A stretch of DNA of 64,000 nt from Neckera pumila (GCA_963969595.1 OZ018413.1:9042211-9106210), one strand, 5' to 3'; positions 1 through 12,624 are shown, numbered from the stretch's first letter. The notes: a model not told the origin generated them from the letters alone. A program made the numbers and translations.

Positions 1-530
1 TTTTCATTTAATTTTTATTAGATTGTGGCAATGGCATAGGGCACACTAGTCCATATCTAAGTTGGGGTGGGGTTTTTTTTGCTCTGTTTTGTTTCTTATG
101 GTGAGATCTCCTAGACCGTACATCCCCCAATCATGTTCTTGATACCGTCCGGAAGCCCTCAACAAAGAGGGGTGCACAGGCTTTGTTTTGTGGCATTTGG
201 CCCAATGGTGTGAAAAATATTGAATTTCAAAGTTTTTATGAAATAAAAAAAAGAGTTACTTTTACTTCTATTTTTATTGAGGCAACAACACAAGGCACAC
301 TAGTCCATACCTTAAGTCAATTTATTTGTTTTGTTTGTTACATTAAGATCTCTTGGATTGTGCATCCCCCAGTCTTGTGTTTGGTACTATTGGAAAGCCT
401 TGTGCAAGGAAGTGTGCACCGACTTTGTTTGATGGCATTTGCACCTATGATGTGAAAGTTATTGAATTTTGAAGTTCTTATGAATTTAAAAACTAGAAAA
501 ATACTTTTATTATTGTTTTGATTATTGATA
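1..530 (+). repeat. Tandem Helitron-like repeat units (about 250 bp)
   Basis: Two head-to-tail copies of an approximately 250-bp unit are visible. One complete unit runs from TCCATATCTAAG (50) to GGCACACTAG (ending 303), and the next begins directly with TCCATACCTTAAG (304). Bases 1-49 are the tail of a preceding copy. Both units share the core with ATCCCCCA, GGTACT/GATACC and GTGCAC and the segment ATTGAATTT. Each unit starts TC and ends CTAG, like Helitron termini. A related copy forms the right end of the insertion at 3557-5349. I see no clear hairpin upstream of CTAG, so the Helitron assignment is tentative. Confidence 0.5.
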
Positions 531-645
531 GAATGTAGATAGAATATTTATAGAATATTGATGAAATGTCCATGGAATGTGGATGGAATATCTATTGACT
601 ATGGATGAAATTTTCCTAGAATGTGGATGGAATATGCATATGTAC
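528..645. repeat. Degenerate minisatellite of GAATGTGGATG-type units
   Basis: About eight imperfect direct repeats of a 14-16-bp unit resembling AGAATGTGGATGGAATAT follow one another, with variants such as AGAATGTAGATAGAATAT. Isolated copies of the same unit recur near 1276-1300. No coding potential. Confidence 0.6.
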
Positions 646-1604
646 TAGTAGTATACATGTTTGTATAGACTAAACATGAGTTTGTATAGACAAGGCATTC
701 AAATTTTGAACAATAGATGACCGCAAACACATTTCAAACACACAAAAATGCATTTTTTTTTCAACCATTGATTTCTTTGAAGATTCTTGTGTTATTTCTT
801 CAATAATTATATATGGTATAGATTCTAAAGACTTTTTCAATAATTCAAAGGCCTACTAGAGTGGGCCTCTAAACTTAACCTTTTTAGTTTTAAAATGACT
901 CTATAAAATGACTTGAATAAAAAATAAAAATAAAACACTTCAAAAATCACTATGATTTGAACTTAACATTTTGAATTTCAAAGAGCGAAATCCTCCTGGA
1001 AATCATAAATATTCAATCTACAATCAATTTCAGAAGAAATTTTTAATTTTTGGTTTCAAATTTCATTGAAAAATATTGGTTTATAAACAAATTGATTTAA
1101 TTGTATGGATATGATTTATAGATCAAAATTTAACTATTGTTTGAGAGCCATCATTAAATTATCATTCTAAGTTGCATTTTATTAGTCACCTTCATAATTT
1201 TGGAATTTGGACTATCCCCTTGTCTTTCAAGGGTTATTAGTCTATTCATTGTACTCGTCATATAATATGGAAAAAATTTCTGAAGAATGTGGATGGAATG
1301 TACATGGAGCATGATTAAAATTCTCTTAGAATATAGATAAAAACTTCAAAGAAAGAGGACAAAATATACATGCTGGTGAATAAGGGTGTTTTTTCATTTC
1401 TTTTCATCTCATTTTGTGACTAATTTTGGATGCAAATGTCTTTTCCTTCAATTCTTTTTCTTTTTTTGTTTTCACGGAAGCTTTTCAATGCTTTTTTTTT
1501 TTGTCCTATTTCCTTTATTTGTTATTTTGCTGCAAACGTTTTTTCTTTTTCTCTAGATTTCTATAGCCTTATTAGGGCAAGGTAGGTGAAAAGTATCCCT
1601 TACA
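646..1604. other. AT-rich intergenic stretch, no gene seen
   Basis: No convincing ORF or element ends. Only low-complexity A/T sequence and stray copies of the GAATGTGGATG unit. Confidence 0.5.
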
Positions 1605-1643
1605 AAAAAAAAAATTAAAAAAAAATTAAAAAAAAAATTAAAA

Positions 1644-1734
<91 letters not shown>
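1605..1734. repeat. A-rich tract followed by (AT)n microsatellite
   Basis: A run of A-blocks separated by TT (1605-1651) leads into about 40 uninterrupted AT dinucleotides (1652-1734). The apparent Tyr-Ile ORF over it is an artefact of the dinucleotide. Confidence 0.97.
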
Positions 1735-1737
<3 letters not shown>

Positions 1738-2746
1738 GGAAAAGAAATCTTGCAGATACTTTCAATTTAAGCATCTATCAAACTTAATTTTGGAGGAAGG
1801 ATGTGCCAAATCATGTCTTCATTTACAATATTTTTGTTTTTGGCTTGGTTTCTTCACTAATGCTTCAAATCCCCACATTTAAAAGCATCAAAATAATTTG
1901 TATGATCACAATTTTTGTTAGTGAATTGTGACTTTGTTTTTGTTGAGCTTGTTGGCAATAGAAAAAGGATTCCAATTCTTCAATATGTATTTATTAGGAC
2001 ATTGTATAAATACATTATGAATCTTCAAAAGGTTGATTGTAGTTTTATCCAAAACCAACACTAAATTCTCGTATTGAGATCATATACATCATAGGTAGGA
2101 ATATGTTGGAATTTGTTGTTTGCAACAAAGTTGCAATTGAGGTAAGCAAATCTAAAGATATTTTTTCTGAGTACATCCCCTATCTATACAAGCATACCAC
2201 TTTAGCCAAGAAATCTTGGACAAGCGTATTTAGGAGACATATTTATGAAGGAATGCTTTAAGATTTACACAATTTAGGTGAAGTCTTGATGCAAACTATA
2301 ACAAGTGAAGGGCATGCAATTGAAGTTCACTCCTATTGGGATTGCATCAAGTTCTTTCTTTTCTTGATCTATTTCTTTGAAACAAATGGTGAAAACAACC
2401 AAATAGGCAAGAATGCAAGAATGGCCGGAGGTAATTAATCCTTAATGAATTAGTTCCATTGCTCCATGGTCAACTTCATTTTAAAGCTTATGTTAGCCTT
2501 TTATATTAAACTTGATTTTCAAAATTATTTTTATATTACATAGGAGATGGTATTGTTTTTCAATGTGAAAAATCTCTATATATTAATTTAATTGTGAAGG
2601 ATTGTATTTGCTATAGTTTTATTATAGCAAAAATAAATAAAAATTGGTATATATATAAAAATAGAAAATAATCCAATAAATTTTGAAATTTCTTCATGAA
2701 GTACAAACAGCAATGAAGAATATTGTGAAAAATTGTCAACTGTTAT
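1735..2746. other. AT-rich intergenic stretch, no gene seen
   Basis: No recognisable protein, RNA or element termini. Frequent stops in all frames. Confidence 0.5.
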
Positions 2747-3574
2747 TTAACCCCTAAAAGATCATTGTCCGTTCAGGGGACAAATGGAATTTTGGGCAGG
2801 TATCTATGGGCTGAATTTTTGTTGTGATTTTTTGAAACTTTTTTTTGAAGATAGGAAAATTGATAAGCTTTGTGAGAATATATATTTTTTTCAATCGGTG
2901 CCTGGGAACAAAAGTTATGCCCAAATAAGCTCAAAACAAAGGACGGCGGGTAGCAAAAAAATTTGCAAAAAATTTAGTTTTCTTTTTCTTAAATTTTTTT
3001 CCTTCTAGATTATATTTTTGCCTATTTGGGAAGCTTTGATTCATTTCATTTGGATTTTTTATGAGAAAGTTATGGACAATCTTGTTTTTCGGGCAATTAG
3101 AGCATCTTCTTGAAAAAAATAACTTGTAGGATTCATTTTGGAATGCAATTTTTGCAATCTTTCCAAAAAAAAAGTTCTGCATGGTTAAGTTTTCTTGCTA
3201 GAATGATCTCATCATTGGAATTAGTGCATTTTAATTCCATCTATAAGATATTAATATTTTAGATTTTTCCTTCTATCTTGTATTATCTTCTACTTAACAA
3301 TTTCTTTAAGAATGATAATTAAGTTTTTTTGAGTTTCTTTTTTTTCCCTAGACTCTCAACTCAATTCTTTATTATAAAGATTTAAAGTTCAAAACTCTGT
3401 AGTGCAAAAGATTTAAGTTTAAAATGTTCAAAATCAAAAAATCTAGTCCGACAATGTGCTGAAAATTTTGTTTTTTAACGCACTTTAAACGCAGATTCCA
3501 ATTTGTACGGTCAAGAATTTTGAAATTTTTTCACACATTGCCATATTAGTTAGGTATCAATACCTTAAATGAGG

Positions 3575-3640
3575 TTGTTTGTTTGTTTGTTTGTTTGTTT
3601 GTTTGTTTGTTTGTTTGTTTGTTTGTTTGTTTGTTTGTTT
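3575..3640. repeat. (GTTT)n microsatellite
   Basis: About 16 uninterrupted GTTT tetranucleotides. A second, shorter array of the same tetranucleotide sits at 5021-5046 in the same insertion, each next to a copy of the Helitron-like unit. Confidence 0.97.
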
Positions 3641-5020
3641 TCTAGACTTCACCTCCTAGGTTAAGGCCAAGCATGGAGACAAAATTAAAAGAAGTCTCTT
3701 GAATTTCAAAGCTTCATAGTAAATTTGTGAAGTGTGATTTTGACATGTAATGCTTTAGATATGCAAATAGCTAAAAGCCTTGCTATGTAAAGGGACTTAT
3801 AAACTATATGCAAATATTAAATTGTACTTCTAATATGAAGTACATCTAATTTTGACAAACCAACTACCACCATTGCCATATTGTATCATAAGTATCTATT
3901 TCCCTAGATTTGGCTTACATTGGAATGACAGTCATGGGCTATTGGCGCACCTTCATTAATTATGGATGATTATTTGAGAGGGCTGAAATTTATTGTCGTT
4001 GGCTAAAATTAAGTTGGACGGCTGGACTGCTGGAGCCTGCATTAAGCTGCATGGGCTGCCAGTTTGCTCTGACGTACTCATGCCCTCATTGGATTTTTGA
4101 ACAGGGTGAGAAGAAATTGGAGGACTGAAAGCTTTTGCTTCCTCTTTCTTCCATTCTTGCTAGTTGCTCATGCTGTGGAGTTTAGGCTGTGTTGGAGCCA
4201 TCTCTAAGTGCGAAATTCCAATAGTGTTCACAAAGTTGCTGGTGGTGGTTTGCCGAGTGCATAGCTCCCTTACACAATATGGCGCAGAGTTCTACTAATC
4301 ATCAGGTTTTGAAGCAGTTGAATCATTTGTGGAAAATTGTTTTGCATATTGGATGTAGGTATTCTTCTTGTAACAGCGATAGCAAGCGCTCATGGACTGC
4401 AGACACCTGCTGTACCTCACTAACCTCTCATTGACTTGTTTGGTTGTTGGGATGGGCACAGGTGAGGTCCATGGCTTCTTGAAGCACTCTGAAATCACTT
4501 TTGCAAGACAAGATGTTGCTCGTAATCTTGTACTTTTTTGATTCCTATAGGATTAAGAAAGTAGCTGGATGTCTTATTTCAAGCTTGGACGATAACAAGC
4601 ATAACTTCTCCATTTAAAATGACTCTCTGTATTCTTGATTTCATTGATGGCTTGATTTGGTATCGACACACACGCACACACGATCATGGTGCGGTACTTG
4701 AATGGATTAGAAAGCCGGATGGTTAAATTTGAGTCCTTTTAATACTCCCGTCAATTGGTAGAGTATAGACTCATGGATTTTTATCAATCAAAGAAATACT
4801 GACTGAAACTTGTGCTTGCTGTCAACTTATAAGCCTTGTTTGTATCTGTAGTTCCATGGTATACAACATTTTGAAGAATGACTCTGCTGTAATATTGAAC
4901 TAGTAGCTATCTCACAAAGTGGGTGCAACAGTTAAACTCCAAGCACAAAGAATGACACAAAAAAATGAAATGGGAATCAAGGTAGTGCCTTGAAGTTTCA
5001 GGGATGTTCCAGAAAAGTAT

Positions 5021-5046
5021 TGTTTGTTTGTTTGTTTGTTTGTTTG
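5021..5046. repeat. (TTTG)n microsatellite, second array
   Basis: Six TTTG units immediately upstream of the GC-richer core of the Helitron-like unit (GCGTCCCCCGGCTGCG). Confidence 0.95.
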
Positions 5047-5244
5047 TAGCGTGGACAACTTCCTGACCGTGCGTCCCCCGGCTGCGTGCTTGGTACCGTC
5101 GGAAAGCTCTCGCTGAGGAGGGGTGCACCGGCTTGGTTTTGTGGCGTTTGGAGCGGTGGTGCAAAACTTATTGAATTTCAAAGTATTTATTGATAAAAAA
5201 ATTAGAAAATTACTTTTACTTTAATTTTGGTGGCGTTCTTGGTA

Positions 5245-5318
5245 TTGGGAGTGGAACCAGAAGTAGAATTGGGAGTAGAATCGGAAGTAGAACCAGGAGT
5301 GGAACCGGGAGTAGATTA
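5245..5318. repeat. 12-bp minisatellite within the Helitron-like unit
   Basis: Imperfect 12-bp units of the form GGNAGTRGAAYC (for example GGGAGTAGAATC, GGAAGTAGAACC) repeat about six times. They read as a Gly/Ser/Arg-rich peptide in one frame, which I take to be incidental. Confidence 0.85.
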
Positions 5319-5470
5319 AAATTGGGCCAACGGCATAGGGTCACACTAGTAAGATCTTACGGTTGGATGTGCAAAAAAAACAATTTTCAGATTTTTGTAC
5401 TCTTTGCTCTAGAAATGGCAGTTTTGAGAGTTTTTTGGCAGAGAAAAGGCCTTGGTCCTTTAGAGGTTAA

Positions 5471-7294
5471 TTTTGTACACCCAAGCCATCCTTGGTGATC
5501 ACTTAGCATGTCATATTACTACTATCTAGTCATTCTATAATAAATTGATACATTCCGTAATTTTAATATATAAGGTAAAAATTAATAGATGTTTATTTTT
5601 TTCAAATTTTTTTAAATGAAAAACAAAAATATTGTGATGTCTTAGAGCAAATTCAAGCTCAAAATCAAATTTTATCAATCAACTACAATAATCTACATAT
5701 AAGAATTATCTAGGACTTTTTTCAAAGAAGGTTTGGACCGAAAATGTTATTCTGTAAATTTATTTATTTATTTTAATTATGAAGAAAGAAATACAAGTGA
5801 GAAATACACAAAATTGTATAGTCTGGTTTCTAACGCACAGAGCTTGCAACAAGAATAACTTATTGAATTTTTTTTTGTTTCAAAATTTCAAAATGGAATA
5901 GAAATAAAACTTGTCAACCTTGATATTTTAATTAAATCAAATACCAAAAATCAACAATCCAAAAAATAAAATCAAGTTTGAATAAGTGCATGCAAATTTT
6001 GGATGTGCAGACTTAGAAAATTACCCAGCCTTCAAAAAGAATGGGGGAAATGCATATAGGCAATTGTATTTGATTCCTAGAATACAAACTATGCATTAAA
6101 AATGGCAAGACATACACTATTGAATTAGTAATTCAACAACTAGCATCTTCTCATTTGGATGTTGTTTTAATAATTAAACCTTATCTTGCTACAGTACATT
6201 ACTATACATATAGAATATGTGACCATTTTTTAGCTTCTCAAACATGTAAAAAGTCCAATAACAATTCAATACATTGGGAAAGCCAAGTGTCATTAGATCT
6301 TGCTCAACATAATGGCAATCTTTTGTTTTTTACTATTAATATACCTCAATGCATGCACCAATTATGTCAAATATACATAAATCACCCATGTAACAGCCAA
6401 AATTGGACTTCTCAACTTTGAACATTTATCTCCAAAAGCTCTTTGTCAGTCAAAAGAGATTTTGAGAAATTGGGCTTCTAAAATGAAGTATCTCATTTTG
6501 TATTTTTTTCTTCTTCATTTTTTTGGTGAGATTAGAAAATCAAACAAACTGTTGGGAATCTAATTTTTATGAAGATTTAATTGTTGAAAAAAAAACAATG
6601 CATTTTTTGACTTAGGGACCCAACGCAAGTAAGAAGAGGGCAACATCATTTTGCTTTAAAAATTTGCATCCTTATTCCTAATTTGAGGCCATACTCAAAA
6701 TTGAAGTCTCAAAAATCTTCCTTTCAAAGGAACTTTGAGTTATAGGCCTCGAAAGGCCAACAAAGCTATATTGCCAAAATTTTGGGCAATCCTGAAAAAA
6801 TGTATTGCTCTACTTTACAAGCTTTGTTCTCACACAAACATTAATTACAAACCCAAATTTTTATGTATGACACTAATACTAGTCAAGAATAAGATTCTAT
6901 GGTTACAAATCTTTAAAAATGAACAAAATTTGATTAATAACCCTTTCTTAAAGAGTGTTGAATTTTTTTTAATATTTGCCAATTCTTGGTACATGGATTT
7001 TTAGAGGTTAAGCCGGTCAATCATTCCTTGTGAAAAATAGTGTGCTTGTTCCCTGTGTTTTTTGATGGCTAAAATTGCCAAAAGGCCCTATAAAATCAAC
7101 GACTAGCTATAGATAAATAAATAAAATGCAAATTTCACTTTTTTGCCCTTGCTCACTTTCTCACTACTAGTGGTATGACATTGAAACCAAAAATGTTAAT
7201 ATAGGTATAAGGTATTTTGGCACGTACTTTATATTCAATTAATATGTAAATGTGACCACAATTTCAAAACACTTAAATGTAGCAATGTTTAGTA
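5471..7294. other. AT-rich intergenic stretch, no gene seen
   Basis: ORFs up to 89 codons exist by chance but show no domain features. A TTTAGAGGTTAA-like string near 7001-7012 could be an orphan end of the TTAA-flanked MITE family, but I see no partner end. Confidence 0.4.
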
Positions 7295-7511
7295 CTCCCT
7301 CCATCCCCTAATATGCTTCTAGTTGGATAAAATGTTTGGTTTTTTTTGCTGGAAATAACATTATTTCAACCCGTTCCGAGCTAGAAGTACAATTCAATGA
7401 GCTCATATTGTCTTGCAACTTTGAGTTTTGGAAGCCTTTTCAAAGTGTGGATCTTAAACCTATTGGAAGAAAATTAAAGAAAACTGAAAGATCATTTTGG
7501 GACAGAGGGAG
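7295..7511 (+). mobile_element. Stowaway-type MITE (Tc1/mariner), 217 bp
   Basis: Begins CTCCCTCCATCCCCTAATAT and ends ATCATTTTGGGACAGAGGGAG, with a TA on each side (7293-7294, 7512-7513). Terminal CTCCCTCC with a TA duplication is the classic plant Stowaway signature. The interior matches the copy at 22945-23160 along its length. Non-coding. Confidence 0.9.
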
Positions 7512-7513
7512 TA

Positions 7514-7967
7514 TTTTTTACTGCTTCATTATCAATTATAACATTCTTGTTGTTATTTGGTGTGTATCATATAGCATGCAACGCTAAACTTGACATTGAC
7601 AACATGAGTCTGTATTACTAAAACCATTATCTTGACCCAAACAAATGAGTGCCTATATTCACAAATGTAGCTAAATTTAGCAAAAATTCTACCAAAACCA
7701 ACTACAATAATTTTTTTAAAATGAATATTTAACACATTTAGGAGTGTTTTCAACAATTTGAGCTAAGGTCAAACCACCATACTTGATCATTTAAGCACTT
7801 TCATGATAGATCATGAGCAGTGTCAAGCGATGCAATTTTTCTCCGTGTAGAAAGATAAGAAATGTGGGGACTGCAAATTTCTTGTAATTGAATTTACTAT
7901 AAATTTTGGGAGCCAAAATTTGGTTGGAATCCATAGCCATTGTCTAGACTATTCTAAAAATTGCTCA
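7514..7967. other. Intergenic stretch, no gene seen
   Basis: AT-rich spacer between a Stowaway MITE and a TTAA-flanked MITE. No support for a gene. Confidence 0.45.
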
Positions 7968-8831
7968 TTAATCCCTAAAAGACCAAGGCTATTTTCTTGC
8001 CAAAAAACACTAAAAATTGCCATTTCAATAGCAAAGAATAAAAAAAATTGAAAACCGTTTTTTTTGCACATTGGCTTGTAGGATCTTACACCTAATTAGT
8101 ATGAAAATGCATGCACAAATTGCAAGATATTTGCGTACAAATTGAAAAAAATAAGTTTTTTTTGCACATTGTAGGACTAGATTATTTAGACTTTGAACCT
8201 TCTTAGCTTTCATTTTTGTACTACAAATCTTTATGGTGGAGAATTGAGTTGAGAGTCTAGGAAAAGAAATTAAAAAAAAGAAAGTACTCTCTAAAAATTT
8301 GTTAAGTAGAAATAGATACAAGATAGAAGGAAAATCCAAATTATTATTATCTCTAATAAAGATGGAATTAAATGCAATAATCCCAATGGTGAGATTGTTT
8401 TAACAAGCAAATTAAATTATGTGATTTTTTTTTTAAATTGTAAAAATTGCATTCAAAAATGAATCCTACAAGTAACTTTTCAAAAAGATCTTCCATAACT
8501 TTCTCGTAACAAATCCAAATGGATCAAATCAAAGTTTTCAATATAGACAAAAATACAATCCATGGAAATTTTTCTTTTTTTTTAAAATTCAGATTTTTGA
8601 ATTTCTTTTTTGCTGCCCCCCTCTCCCTTGTTTTGAGTTTATTTGGGCATATCTTTTGTTCCCTGGCACCAAATGAAAAAAATAATAGTATTCCCATGAA
8701 AATAATCAATTTTTCTATCTTCAAAAAAAAGGTTAAAAAAATTAGGACAAAAATTGAGACCATAAATACTTACTTGCCCAAAATCCCATTAATTTTGTCT
8801 TCCAAAGGAACAATGGTCCTTTAGAGGTTAA
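7968..8831 (+). mobile_element. TTAA-flanked piggyBac-like MITE, copy B
   Basis: Starts TTAATCCCTAAAAGACCAAG and ends CAATGGTCCTTTAGAGGTTAA, about 864 bp. The interior carries the family landmarks in order: TGCCATTTCAATAGCAAAG, GATCTTACACCTAATTAGTA, GAGTTGAGAGTCTAGGAAA, AAGTAGAAATAGATACAAGA, GAATCCTACAAGTAACTTTT, and CCCATTAATTTTGTC near the right end. No transposase. Confidence 0.9.
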
Positions 8832-8952
8832 AAGAGACTACTTCTTGCTCACTTTGGCACTTCAAACCAAGGGACATGTGTCATGACAAGAATGGAAGAA
8901 CTAATGGTCAAAAATGAGTCCTAGCCTCCGTTGAATTTCCAGTACACTATAA

Positions 8953-9091
8953 AAGGTAGCTTACGCTAAAAGCAACTGAATTCTAATTGTGACCCCATCA
9001 TTGACTATAGAAGATATTTCAAGCAACATGTCAGTCCTTCCTAGATAGGGGTCACAATTAGAACTCGGTCACTTTCAGAGCATACTACCTT
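8953..9091. mobile_element. Small foldback MITE (139 bp), copy 1
   Basis: Nearly the whole element is a hairpin. The arm AAGGTAGCTTACGC...TCTAATTGTGACCCC is mirrored by GGGGTCACAATTAGA...GCATACTACCTT, roughly 41 bp per arm. A related copy is at 28963-29101, with the shared core CAACATGTCAGTCCTTCC. Flanks are TATA-like on both sides. Superfamily unassigned. Confidence 0.75.
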
Positions 9092-10182
9092 ATAGGTTGC
9101 CGATGGTTGGAAATGGGTGCCTCTACCTTAACCTACTTATGAAAATCCCATTTGTTTGGGACCGTCCAGTCTAGGCCCTACGGAATCGATCCAGAAGCTG
9201 TCATGCCAGAAAACAAGTGCAATAATATCGATAAAGATGGCGTCTAATCCAAACGGCTGAGGACACAAAATTTGTATCCCAATTTCATGGATTTGGGATA
9301 CACATGCCGTACGGACCCCAGACTGAAGAGGACAACAAGCGTGTAAGGGAGCCGGACTAATGTTCCTTTTTTTCCCTCTGTTTTATTTTTTTTAAATGGT
9401 CACCTTCCTTTCCAACCCCCCCCCAAAAAAAAAACCAAGCGTGTAAGAAGGGAAGAAAAGGTTCAAAAGAAGGAACTGAATGGGCAGACAGATGCCTGTA
9501 AGTTAAGTTACAATTTGTTTTTTTATTTTTTTATTTTTTTATTTAATTTTTTAAAAAAAGAAGTTAAGTTACGATCCCATGTCATGTCATGTCATGGAGG
9601 TTGCTTGAATGAAATCGTTAGTCCCTTGGTGTGCAGGTCTGGGCGAGATTCGGTGCCAGCGAAGTTGGTTCCCCGGGTTCAGTCGTCGTAGCTTTAGCTT
9701 AGCTTAACGTGGGCTGGAAAATGGAAAATTGATCCATTGTGCTGATATTCTGGGTGGGATCAGTTTTGGCATGTGCACATGTCAAGCTGAAAGAGGCAAT
9801 TGGGAAGGCGGCTTTGTCGTAATTAGGAAGGAGATTGGAAGTTAACTGAAGCTGATTAAGCTTAACTTAACTTACAACTGTTATATGGGCAGCTAAGCTT
9901 AGCTTCCTTCATGGAAAGGCCACTGCAGCAGTCCAGAGGGCGGGTGGGGTGTTTCGCAAGCTTGCCATGCCCTGCTCTGCTCTGCTCATACAGACAGAGC
10001 ACTGGTAGTCAGTGGTACTGTTTAGGTGAAAGCTTAAGCCACCCGAAAGTACTTAACTTATGTGATTTGTACGTTCACACATATCCTTAATTGAGTGGTG
10101 GAGGCAATTACCATCAAATGGTTTTAATGCAATTGGACCTAAGTACGTACGTTAATGTTATAGGGAAGCCCATCCAAACGAA
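9092..10182. other. Intergenic stretch, less AT-rich, no gene seen
   Basis: Composition is more balanced than its surroundings, with runs of AAGCTTAGCTTAACTTAA-like motifs (9690-9720, 9855-9910) and three CATGT direct repeats (9578-9595). It might be a decayed promoter or untranslated region, but no ORF supports a gene. Confidence 0.35.
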
Positions 10183-10532
10183 GAGCATCGCCACCCCTAC
10201 CCCGCATTTTATGGGGCCAGGATGGCAAGCGCAGGGGCTAGGCCCTGCCTTAGTACCTCCATTGTGGAGCTAGGATTTTGGTGTGGGCAAATAACATTCA
10301 AAGTATCTCAAGTTCTAGTGCGTGGAGAAGTTTTGAACAAGCCCGTAGTTGTCTTGATTTTGCAATAAACCTCTATTTTTTAGGTTCCAAAGCGTATCAA
10401 ACTAGTCCCAAGGTTGTTGACTATGTTAGGTCCTAGCCCACAATGCAAGCGGACGCTCCTCACCAAGCGTACCACTCTGCCCGCTAGAATAGCAAGCCGT
10501 GGGGATTTGGCCGCCCCACAGTGGCGATGCTC
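10183..10532. mobile_element. PIF/Harbinger-like MITE, about 350 bp
   Basis: Perfect 12-bp terminal inverted repeats GAGCATCGCCAC / GTGGCGATGCTC, continued by imperfect C-rich/G-rich arms. The GAGCATC start resembles plant Harbinger/Tourist-type MITE termini. The 3-bp flanks GAA and TAA would be an imperfect version of that group's TWA duplication. Confidence 0.6.
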
Positions 10533-12624
10533 TAATTCCGGGACATTGTAAATATACACCACAACTATCAAACCAACAGATTAGGTAGTTATATAGAAGA
10601 AGGAGATGGTACATAAGAGGAACATGACAAAAATTAACTCATACAATGGCTAAGGCAAAGAGAATCAACCCCTAGGAGAGTTGACATCTACTATCTAGAT
10701 TAAGAAAATGTTTTCAAGAAGTTGCTATTGGAACTACATGAAATGCATGAAGTACATCAAACTATTAGTTGAACGAGCAATTTTGTTTCTTTTTGAACAA
10801 TATAACTAGTGTGGTCACTTGGTGCTTTGAATACATGGCTACTGTGTGAGATTGACAATGAGTTCATGTAAGGATGGGAAGAAAATGAAAACTTGCAAAA
10901 TTGAAGATATAATGTCTACATTCTACTCATATCACAATTTGTTTCGCCAAAGGCATTCAAAATCTACAATCACCTCCCCCTGGGCTCTTAGGGATTAAAA
11001 GAACGACAATAAACAACAACAAGACTCTCAACTTGCCATTTAGTGTGGAAACATCCATGAGAGTTTCCTCAACAGGCAATTGTGAACAACTCTAAAAAGA
11101 TAATATTTATCTTTTGAATGGTGTGGAAGTAGAACTTAAGATTATTATCATTGGAAGTGTATCAAAAATCACCTTAACTAGATATCCAAAGATTTGGATT
11201 TGGATGACCAAAATAGACTTTATTAGATGCTGGCTTAAAAAGAAAAGAATATAAAGAATCACTATAAATCATGTTCAAGAAAGAAAAATTGTGGATGCGT
11301 CACTTGAAAATTTCTAAATATTGTTTTCATTCATTTTCTTTCTTAAAAAATAATATTTTTATTGTCCAAAAAATACATGCAATCCAAATTATCATTCCCC
11401 CTTTGGATTCCCAATAAGATCTAATAACAAATGAATGTAGACAATTTAATTATGGGCATTGTTCTCAAATGCTTAAGGTAGGAGGTCCATAAAGCAATTG
11501 GGCTCTAAAGCGTCTTTTAACACAAGTACATTTTTCTTTCTCATTGCACCATCAATATATAAACAATGTACATTTCGAGAGGTGGACGCTTTTCTTGAAC
11601 ATTGTGTTTCAATTTCAAAAATTCATAACTAATCCCACAAATCTGCAAAAAATATGAAACTACCATTAGATGCCACTGTCATTTGTCAAGGAAAATTGAT
11701 TGAAAAACATATTAAGTTACCCTCCTCAAATTAATTTTCAGTTCTTCAATGGGAGCTATATAGACCTCCTATCTTATTTCTTCTTTTTTTAGTACACGTA
11801 CCTTTTCTAACATGTGATTTATTTCTTATGCAAAAAATTAAACCATGATATTTGTAAATTAGAGAATCTTCAATCTTGGGCCGATTATAGAGCATTGCAA
11901 CGGTATAGGTGGAATCTATTTACACAAACGTTTTTTTGATGAGACAAAACCCGGCCATAATGCTTCAACACTTGCACATTACTTTGAACCCTAATATAAA
12001 CTCTTGACGTCCTACCCATGGACACTATTCACACTGCTAGTGTCAGAAACAAAGATAGACAATTAGATGAAGGAGCTTTTCACGTTTGGTGGTCGTCACT
12101 ATGATTCCCTTTGACCATAGTTATTAGCTTGCTTGCCGCGCTCTACATAGAAGCAAAAACTACCGTGCAAGAGCTAAAATCTAACGTACCCTTGAAAGAG
12201 TCATGAGCTTGATAAAGGTCACATTGGGGCACATTTAAATTTTTTTCTTTTTTCCCAAATCCCTCCTTACCGTTATGGTTACTGTGTCAGTATATTGTTT
12301 CCATTGAGGATGCTCTTAGATATTCTCTTGGTGCTCCAACTGCAAAAGTGTGAAGCCAGGTTAGAGAATATAATTCAGGGAGGGGATCATTAGTTGTTAG
12401 ATTGCATAACCATAATTACTGATTCCTAATCCAATCTTTGAAATACCAAATCAGTGCTAGTGTATAAGTTAGAATAAGTTAAGAACGAAATCCATAATTC
12501 ACGAGACCGACGATTGAAGTGCATGTTCTAACATGGGGAGAAAAAGCTGCATGCAGTGGCCGTTCACTCTAACGGCTAGCTCAAGGTGGTCTGGCCTCAA
12601 TAGACGACTTGGACTAAGTACACT
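10533..12624. other. AT-rich intergenic stretch, no gene seen
   Basis: No gene or complete element recognised. A GGATGCTCTTAGA string at about 12308-12320 resembles a lone Harbinger-like terminus. Confidence 0.45.

Larger units (their letters stand above)
3557..5349 (+). mobile_element. Helitron-like insertion inside MITE copy A
   Basis: The host MITE is split exactly between an A (3556) and a T (5350). The insert begins TCAATACCTTAAATGAGG and ends GGGTCACACTAG. An A|T target, no duplication, a 5' TC and a 3' CTAG (CTRR) are the signature of Helitrons. Its right end repeats the unit seen at 50-303. The interior 3641-5020 is unrelated to that unit and less AT-rich, possibly captured host sequence. 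I recognise no protein in it, and no Rep/helicase. A canonical 3' hairpin is not obvious. Confidence 0.55.
2747..5470 (-). mobile_element. TTAA-flanked piggyBac-like MITE, copy A (interrupted)
   Basis: Starts TTAACCCCTAAAAGATCATTG and ends CCTTTAGAGGTTAA, in inverse orientation to the family consensus I use (AAGGCC end = left). The left portion (2747-3556) and right portion (5350-5470) join into one normal family member if the 3557-5349 insertion is removed. The join restores GTTAGGTATAAGATC, matching GTTAGGTGTAAGATC in the copy at 51826-52757. No transposase is encoded, so the element is non-autonomous. Confidence 0.85.

Noticed and set aside
1553..1774. ORF with alternating Ile-Tyr
   Set aside because: Produced by the (AT)n microsatellite.
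3575..3640. (GTTT)n as a telomeric or regulatory repeat
   Set aside because: Not the plant telomere TTTAGGG. Simple slippage microsatellite associated with the Helitron-like unit.
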